Source of the DNA: DASUPK01 sp046732465
Lineage (GTDB): Bacteria > Actinomycetota > Thermoleophilia > Solirubrobacterales > 70-9
NCBI GenBank assembly: GCA_046732465.1
Contig: JBKPND010000075.1
Span: 1-5,738, forward strand
Length of the DNA stretch: 5,738 bases
Direction of reading: 5' to 3'
Each line of letters opens with the position of its first letter. Position 1 is the first letter of the stretch. Below, one piece after another: positions 1 through 3,360 of this stretch. Made by a program: the position numbers and the translations under genes. The notes beneath the pieces were generated by a model. The model did not search any database and was not told the DNA's origin. It was given only the letters and a program-made list of their open reading frames with translations.

Positions 1-31
1 CGAGGGCGGTCGGGGTCTCGTCCGGGGCCAT
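1..31 (-). CDS. Possible 5' end of a leftward gene, cut by the window edge
   Basis: On the minus strand an ATG at 31-29 opens a frame that stays open to the window edge and reads M-A-P-D-E-T-P-T-A-L. That is only ten residues, too few to recognise a family or to prove coding. No Shine-Dalgarno sequence precedes the ATG; the bases just upstream form the 8-bp palindrome GATTAATC (32-39). If real, the gene is divergent from the tRNA-Ser gene and shares the 32-126 region with it. It could equally be chance. Confidence 0.3.
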   Translation of the reverse strand, partial: MAPDETPTAL

Positions 32-85
32 GATTAATCGGGTTGCTGCTCAGCTTCGCTTCCGCTGCACCCTCGCATGTCAGCC

Positions 86-91
86 TACAAT
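86..91 (+). promoter_or_regulatory. Candidate -10 box of the tRNA-Ser gene
   Basis: TACAAT matches five of six bases of the sigma-70 type TATAAT hexamer and stands out in very GC-rich sequence. It lies 35 bases before the tRNA, so a transcript would start near 98 and carry a leader of about 28 nt. No convincing -35 hexamer lies 16-18 bp upstream, which keeps this tentative. Confidence 0.35.
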
Positions 92-101
92 CGGGCCGCG
101 T

Positions 102-117
102 GGTCGCCGCGGCGACC
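102..117. repeat. Perfect 16-bp palindrome just before tRNA-Ser
   Basis: GGTCGCCGCGGCGACC is its own reverse complement. As RNA it would fold as a 6-bp stem with a CGCG loop, and two further wobble pairs (101-118 and 100-119) could extend it. It sits nine bases before the mature 5' end of tRNA-Ser and downstream of the candidate -10 box, so it would lie in the pre-tRNA leader. It may be a processing signal, an operator, or chance in GC-rich DNA. Confidence 0.45.
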
Positions 118-126
118 GTCGCCCCC

Positions 127-216
127 GGAGAGGTGGCCGCGCGGCTGAAGGCACTCGCCTGCTAAGCGAGTAGGGGGCTAATAGCTCTCTCGAGGGTTCG
201 AATCCCTCCCTCTCCG
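127..216 (+). tRNA. tRNA-Ser, anticodon GCT
   Basis: This is a class II (long variable arm) tRNA with a complete cloverleaf. The acceptor stem pairs 127-133 (GGAGAGG) with 209-215 (CCTCTCC) without mismatch, and the discriminator base is G216. The anticodon stem is 154-158 with 166-170 (CTCGC/GCGAG), and its loop carries GCT at 161-163, reading AGC/AGU serine codons. A long variable stem of about eight pairs lies at 172-190, as expected for serine tRNA. The T arm pairs 192-196 with 204-208 around the loop TTCGAAT. CCA is not encoded (CTCC follows), so the end must be added by a CCA-adding enzyme. The downstream lipoprotein gene begins only four bases after the tRNA. Confidence 0.97.
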
Positions 217-220
217 CTCC

Positions 221-1003
221 ATGACTAGGCAGGTGTCCGCGCTGATCGCGACCGTGGCGGTCGCCTTCGCGGTCGGCTTCCCGCTGATCGGGTGCGGAGG
301 CGGTTCGGGAGGCTCCGGGTCGGGCCCGGGCGCTGCGCTCGACGCGCTGCGGGCCAGCGTCCCGCTTGGGGTGCGCCTCAAGCCGCTGAAGCCCGTCAAG
401 GGACCCAGCTACCCGATCGCCACGCTGCGCCCGGGGCAGACCGTCGCCCTCCGCGCCTCGCCGGGCGGACGGGTCCTGGATCGCGTCGCCCCGCACACCG
501 AGTTCGGCTCGATGCGGGTCTTCTGGATCGTGAGGGCGAGGGGCCCCTGGCTCGGCGTCCCGGTCCCGGAGCTCCCCAACGGGCACCTCGCGTGGATCAG
601 GGACGACCCTGGCGCGCTGGATCTCTCCCAGACCCGCTTCTGGATCACCGCGGACGTCTCACGCCGGCTGCTCGAGCTCCACTACGGACGCCGGGTCCTC
701 GACCGCTTCCCCGTCAGCGTCGGCTCCCCGAGCTCGCCGACGCCGCTCGGCCACTACGCCGTGACCGACGGCCTCGTGGGCCGCGGACTCGGTCCCTGGT
801 ACGGCTGCTGCGTGCTGGCGCTCTCCGGCCACCAGCCCAACCTGCCCGCCGGCTGGATCGGCGGCAATCGCATGGCGATCCACGGCACCCCCGGCTCCAT
901 CGGCGGCGCCACCTCTAGCGGCTGCCTGCGCGCCTCCGATGCCGACATGATCTCCCTGTTCGCGCGCGTGCCGCTGGGCGCGCCGGTCTTTATCCGCGCG
1001 TAG
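221..1003 (+). CDS. L,D-transpeptidase (YkuD) domain lipoprotein
   Basis: Predicted 260-aa secreted lipoprotein. Residues 1-24 form a signal peptide with a hydrophobic core, ending in the lipobox L-I-G-C with lipidation at Cys25. A Gly/Ser linker (26-37) follows, then a compact beta-rich, possibly SH3-like region (about 60-130), then a C-terminal YkuD domain (about 138-259). The catalytic signature is visible as H221-G and S-S-G-C235-L-R; Cys235 would be the nucleophile. YkuD enzymes make 3-3 peptidoglycan cross-links or attach proteins to the wall, so the likely site is the outer face of the membrane. In the usual S-H-G-C motif, the position before Gly is Ser here. A double cysteine (196-197) precedes the segment S-G-H-Q-P-N-L. 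The ATG at 221 is only four bases after tRNA-Ser and has no ribosome-binding site; GTG at 233 (codon 5) is an alternative start. The substrate is not shown by sequence. Confidence 0.9.
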   Translation: MTRQVSALIATVAVAFAVGFPLIGCGGGSGGSGSGPGAALDALRASVPLGVRLKPLKPVKGPSYPIATLRPGQTVALRASPGGRVLDRVAPHTEFGSMRVFWIVRARGPWLGVPVPELPNGHLAWIRDDPGALDLSQTRFWITADVSRRLLELHYGRRVLDRFPVSVGSPSSPTPLGHYAVTDGLVGRGLGPWYGCCVLALSGHQPNLPAGWIGGNRMAIHGTPGSIGGATSSGCLRASDADMISLFARVPLGAPVFIRA

Positions 1004-1021
1004 ATGCTGGCGCAGCACGTC

Positions 1022-1957
1022 CTAGCGCCTGCGCTGCACGTGGTCCGGTGTGAGGGCGCCCGGATTGGGGGCGCCGAGCAGCGCGAGGGCTAGGCGCAGC
1101 TCGTCCGTGAGCATCCCGAGCGCCCGCCGCGCCCCGGCCTCGCCGTCCACCGCCAGCCCCCAGAGCGCAGGACGCCCGACCAGCACAGCGTCGGCGCCGA
1201 GCGCGAGGGCGACGGCGACGTCGGTACCCCGCCGGATGCCGCCGTCGATCAGCACCGGGATTCGACCCGCGACCGCCTCGACCACCTCGGGCAGCGCGTC
1301 GATCGTCGCCGGCGCGTTATCGAGCTGGCGGCCGCCGTGGTTGGAGACGACGACCCCGGCCGCGCCGTGCTCTACCGCCAGCGCGGCGTCCTCGCCGGTG
1401 ATCAGTCCCTTGACCAGGATCGGGAGGTGGAACTCGCCGCAGAGCTGCTCCAGGTCCGCCCAGGTGATCGAGGGGTCGACCAGTGCGAAGACCTCCGCCG
1501 GGGTGAGGCTGCGATGCCCGGCGGCGGCCTCGATCGCCGGGGCCCGGATCTCGGCCGGGACCTGGAAGTCCGTGCGCAGGTCTCGCTCGCGCGGGCCGGC
1601 GTAGGGGGCGTCCACCGTGAGGAGCAGCGCCTCGTAGCCGGCCTCCGCCGCCTCCTCCACCATCGCGCGGGTCACGCCCCGGTCGCGGAAACAGTAGACC
1701 TGCATCCACCGCTTACCCTCCGGCGCCGCCTCGGCGACCTCCGCCGGCCGGGTGCTGGTCAGACTCGAGACGCACATCACGGTCCCGGCGTCCGCCGCTG
1801 CGCGGGCCATCCCGCATTCGCCGTCGGCGTGGGCGAGCAGCTGAAAGGCGACGGGCGCCACCAGGATCGGCATCTCGACCTCGGTGCCGAGGACGGTCGT
1901 CCTCGTGGAGACGTCGGAGACGTCGACCAGCACCCGTGGCCGCAGCTCCCAGCCCAT
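1022..1957 (-). CDS. FMN-dependent alpha-hydroxy-acid oxidase/dehydrogenase
   Basis: Family of L-lactate dehydrogenase (LldD), lactate oxidase and glycolate oxidase: a TIM-barrel flavoprotein that oxidises L-2-hydroxy acids to 2-oxo acids. Numbered from the ATG at 1957 (311 aa), the FMN and active-site elements are in order: M-Q-V-Y88, T-V-D116-A-P, V-K183-G, S-N-H207-G-G-R210-Q-L-D, D-G-G-I-R-R-G, and G-R-P-A-L-W-G. These match the catalytic Tyr, Asp, Lys, His and Arg of the family. The N-terminus is the problem. The family normally carries about 40 more residues with another active-site Tyr, and these are present in frame at 1958-2086 but lack a standard start codon (separate entry). From 1957 the protein would lack that Tyr and part of the fold. 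Full-length (about 354 aa) fits the family. The exact substrate cannot be told. The gene converges on the lipoprotein gene with an 18-bp gap. Confidence 0.85.
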   Translation of the reverse strand: MGWELRPRVLVDVSDVSTRTTVLGTEVEMPILVAPVAFQLLAHADGECGMARAAADAGTVMCVSSLTSTRPAEVAEAAPEGKRWMQVYCFRDRGVTRAMVEEAAEAGYEALLLTVDAPYAGPRERDLRTDFQVPAEIRAPAIEAAAGHRSLTPAEVFALVDPSITWADLEQLCGEFHLPILVKGLITGEDAALAVEHGAAGVVVSNHGGRQLDNAPATIDALPEVVEAVAGRIPVLIDGGIRRGTDVAVALALGADAVLVGRPALWGLAVDGEAGARRALGMLTDELRLALALLGAPNPGALTPDHVQRRR

Positions 1958-2095
1958 GTACGCCTCGGCGTTCCGGCGGAGGGTGCGCTCGTCCCCGGCG
2001 CCGCCGGCGAAGTAGCCGTGCGCTCCGGGCTCGAGCTTCTCCTCCGCGAGCGCTTCGAGGTCAGCGATGTTGACGGGATCCGAGACGCCGGAAGG
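1958..2095 (-). other. In-frame N-terminal coding extension without a standard start codon
   Basis: Reading the minus strand upstream from the ATG at 1957, the same frame is open to a TAG at 2098-2096. The 43 codons from 2086 to 1958 encode a typical N-terminus of FMN hydroxy-acid oxidases, including V-N-I-A-D-L-E-A-L-A and then G-Y-F-A-G-G-A-G-D-E, whose Tyr (2014-2012) matches the conserved active-site tyrosine near residue 24 of glycolate oxidase. None of the codons between 2095 and 1958 is ATG, GTG or TTG. GTC at 2086-2084, reading V-S-D-P-V-N, sits where a start would be expected, and ATC at 2068-2066 is another near-cognate codon. This is either a non-standard start, a mutated start, or a one-base error in the assembly. 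Confidence 0.75.
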
Positions 2096-2100
2096 CTATT
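2070..2100 (+). promoter_or_regulatory. Weak candidate promoter for the 113-aa gene
   Basis: TTGACG at 2070-2075 is close to the -35 consensus. About 18 bp downstream the sequence GGCTATT (2094-2100) is the least GC-rich stretch, but it is a poor -10 match. It overlaps the beginning of the divergent FMN-enzyme frame, because there is almost no non-coding space between the two genes. Low certainty. Confidence 0.22.
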
Positions 2101-2126
2101 CGGGCGCGGCTTGGCATCCTTTGCTC

Positions 2127-2468
2127 ATGCCGAGGCGCAAGCGCGAAGCGGTCGAGACGGTCGACTACACCGATCCCGACGGGAACGTCCTCACGCTCCG
2201 GCAGTCCCTGAGCTCGAGGACGATTCGCAAGCTCAACAAGCCCCATCGCAAGGACGCGGCCTCGGCCGAGGACGTCTGGGCCCGCCGCAACGAGATGCTC
2301 TTCGAGTACCTGGCGGTCACCTGGGAGATCTCGGGGCTGCCGCTCGACGACCAGAAGATGCTGATCGGCCGCTACCGGATGGCCGATTCCGAGGAGCAGC
2401 AGTGGGTGCGCCAGACCATGACCCGGCACGTCGAGCGCTTCATTCCCGAGGTGGACCTAGGCGGCTGA
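2127..2468 (+). CDS. Conserved-looking hypothetical protein, 113 aa
   Basis: I do not recognise the family. The protein starts M-P-R-R-K-R, is highly charged, and has no signal peptide, membrane segment or cysteine pair, so it is probably cytoplasmic. Visible features are an N-terminal acidic turn (D-Y-T-D-P-D-G-N, residues 13-20), a basic segment S-R-T-I-R-K-L, and a probably helical C-terminal half with W-E-I-S-G-L-P and I-G-R-Y-R-M-A-D. The frame extends 20 codons upstream to an ATG at 2067, but those residues overlap the divergent FMN-enzyme N-terminus and look unlike the rest, so 2127 is preferred. No Shine-Dalgarno sequence precedes it, which fits a leaderless message. Third-position GC bias and amino-acid composition support real coding. 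It lies 33 bp before tRNA-Arg and may share its transcript. Confidence 0.8.
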   Translation: MPRRKREAVETVDYTDPDGNVLTLRQSLSSRTIRKLNKPHRKDAASAEDVWARRNEMLFEYLAVTWEISGLPLDDQKMLIGRYRMADSEEQQWVRQTMTRHVERFIPEVDLGG

Positions 2469-2485
2469 GACCCACCGCCCGTCGC

Positions 2486-2491
2486 TACGCT
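2486..2491 (+). promoter_or_regulatory. Candidate -10 box of tRNA-Arg
   Basis: TACGCT fits the TAnnnT pattern of actinobacterial -10 boxes and would place the transcript start near 2498, a few bases before the tRNA. No good -35 element is visible, and read-through from the upstream 113-aa gene is an alternative. Confidence 0.3.
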
Positions 2492-2501
2492 TGTCGCTCC
2501 C

Positions 2502-2575
2502 GCGCCCGTAGCTCAGTTGGATAGAGCGTCGGTCTACGAAACCGAAGGTCACAGGTTCGAATCCTGTCGGGCGCG
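2502..2575 (+). tRNA. tRNA-Arg, anticodon ACG
   Basis: A complete 74-nt cloverleaf. The acceptor stem pairs 2502-2508 (GCGCCCG) with 2568-2574 (CGGGCGC) perfectly, and G2575 is the discriminator. The D stem is GCTC/GAGC (2511-2514 with 2524-2527). The anticodon stem is 2529-2533 with 2541-2545, with ACG at 2536-2538. The T arm pairs 2551-2555 with 2563-2567 around TTCGAAT. In bacteria A34 of this tRNA is normally deaminated to inosine by TadA, allowing CGU, CGC and CGA to be read. CCA is not encoded. The stop codon of the convergent reductase gene begins only two bases beyond the 3' end. Confidence 0.97.
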
Positions 2576-2577
2576 TC

Positions 2578-3201
2578 TCAGGAATCCCCGCTTGCGTACT
2601 GCGGGCGCCCGCTGGGACGGTAGACCTGGATCGTTATCCCTTCCGGGGTGGCTCGCGAATCGACCAGGTCAAGCGCTGTGTCCGGGCCGGTATCGGGGAA
2701 CAGCCGCGTGCCCTGGCCGACGACCACGGGATAGGTGAGCAGGATGATCTCGTCGACCAGCTGGTTGTCGAGGAGCCAGCGGATCAGGTTGCCGCTGCCG
2801 TGCACCTGCAGCTCGCCTCCCGCCTTGTCTTTCAGCTCGCCGATGGCGGCCGCGAGGTCTCCGGAAAGCACGGTCGTGTCCGCCCATTGGGGGTCGGTGA
2901 GCGTGGTCGATGCGACGTACTTGGGGCGCGAGTTCAACGCCACCGAGATCGGGTTGTCGCCCTCGTTTGCCCCCCAGGAGCCGGTTCCCCAGGAGCCGGC
3001 GAAGATCTCGTAGGTCCGCCGGCCGAACAGGAAGGCGTCGGCGCGCTGGAAGACCTCGTCGAGGAACGTCGCGGCCTCGCCGGCGAAGAGCGGAATGGCC
3101 CATCCGCCGCGCTCGAATCCGCCCCTGCGGTCCTCGTCCGACGCGCCGAGTCCCTGCATCACCCCATCGAGGGTCACGTGCGTGACGGTCGTCAGCTTCA
3201 T
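2578..3201 (-). CDS. Dihydrofolate reductase family (RibD C-terminal domain) protein
   Basis: A 207-aa single-domain protein of the RibD-C/DHFR-like group (YyaP/YwjB type), members of which bind NAD(P)H. Family marks appear in order: T-L-D-G-V near residue 10, F-G-R-R-T-Y-E at 59-65, L-N-S-R-P-K-Y-V-A-S at 89-98, V-H-G-S-G-N-L-I at 133-140 and D-E-I-I-L-L-T-Y-P-V-V-V-G-Q-G-T-R-L-F at 150-168. The physiological substrate of most such stand-alone proteins is unknown, so this should not be called a folate enzyme. There is no signal peptide, so it is cytoplasmic. The start is supported by a strong ribosome-binding site, AAGGGAG (complement of 3210-3216), eight bases before the ATG. Residues 69-78 contain a small S-W-G repeat from a 15-bp duplication. 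The gene is divergent from korA and convergent with tRNA-Arg. Confidence 0.9.
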   Translation of the reverse strand: MKLTTVTHVTLDGVMQGLGASDEDRRGGFERGGWAIPLFAGEAATFLDEVFQRADAFLFGRRTYEIFAGSWGTGSWGANEGDNPISVALNSRPKYVASTTLTDPQWADTTVLSGDLAAAIGELKDKAGGELQVHGSGNLIRWLLDNQLVDEIILLTYPVVVGQGTRLFPDTGPDTALDLVDSRATPEGITIQVYRPSGRPQYASGDS

Positions 3202-3209
3202 GGTCGCCG

Positions 3210-3216
3210 CTCCCTT
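3210..3216 (-). promoter_or_regulatory. Ribosome-binding site of the reductase gene
   Basis: On the minus strand AAGGGAG lies eight bases before the ATG at 3201, a good Shine-Dalgarno match and spacing. It fixes this start codon. Of the gene starts in this window, only this one has a clearly strong site at ideal spacing. Confidence 0.8.
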
Positions 3217-3240
3217 CTCGTTGGCTTGGTCGTCGTTCGG

Positions 3241-3289
3241 TAAGACCGGACCGCCGCACCGATCTCATCGGTCATGGCGCGGTCCCTTA
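3241..3289. repeat. Nested inverted repeat between the reductase gene and korA
   Basis: Three pairs of arms share one centre: TAAG (3241-3244) with CTTA (3286-3289), GGACCGC (3248-3254) with GCGGTCC (3279-3285), and ACCGAT (3258-3263) with ATCGGT (3267-3272) around a CTC loop. Together they give 17 base pairs over 49 bases. The element sits in the intergenic gap of two divergent genes, 40 bp before the reductase start and 71 bp before the korA start. It could be a shared operator, or an RNA hairpin in the reductase leader. No known family is recognised. Confidence 0.6.
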
Positions 3290-3317
3290 GAGGGGCCAGC
3301 GGAGCCGTCTCGATCTC

Positions 3318-3323
3318 TACACT
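3318..3323 (+). promoter_or_regulatory. Candidate -10 box of the korAB operon
   Basis: TACACT fits TAnnnT and lies 37 bases before the preferred korA start, leaving a leader of about 30 nt that includes the ribosome-binding site. A clear -35 element is not visible. If correct, the nested inverted repeat lies upstream of the promoter rather than in the kor message. Confidence 0.3.
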
Positions 3324-3343
3324 CGGATCACGGGCTCGGGAAT

Positions 3344-3351
3344 GGGGAGAG
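3344..3351 (+). promoter_or_regulatory. Ribosome-binding site supporting the korA GTG start
   Basis: The purine run GGGGAGAG precedes the GTG at 3361 by nine bases, with the GGAG core about eleven bases away. The competing ATG at 3274 has no comparable sequence, so this site favours the shorter protein. Confidence 0.5.
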
Positions 3352-3360
3352 TCCGCTGAG

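Noticed and set aside
127..216. tRNA-Ser as an integration (att) site for a mobile element
   Set aside because: No integrase gene and no repeated copy of the tRNA 3' end is seen in the window, and the adjacent gene is a cell-envelope enzyme.
292..918. A 208-codon frame on the plus strand within the lipoprotein gene
   Set aside because: It is Arg/Pro/Ala-rich and wholly inside the YkuD gene, whose own frame carries the signal peptide and catalytic motif.
2067..2126. An upstream ATG that would lengthen the 113-aa protein by 20 residues
   Set aside because: The extra codons are antisense to the conserved N-terminal frame of the FMN enzyme and show a different composition from the rest.
1337..2524. 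A 395-codon plus-strand open frame antisense to the FMN enzyme and running across the 113-aa gene into tRNA-Arg
   Set aside because: It overlaps a clear enzyme gene, another probable gene and a tRNA. Its product is Arg/Gly/Asp-rich without family motifs, as expected for an antisense frame in GC-rich DNA.
3342..3359. A five-codon mini frame (M-G-R-V-R) just before korA, possibly an attenuating leader peptide
   Set aside because: Too short and without repeated regulatory codons; it is most simply explained by the ribosome-binding purine run.
3274..3360. An upstream ATG that would lengthen KorA by 29 residues
   Set aside because: It has no ribosome-binding site, it overlaps the nested inverted repeat, and the added residues do not resemble the gamma-domain start. 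The GTG at 3361 is better placed, though this is not proven.
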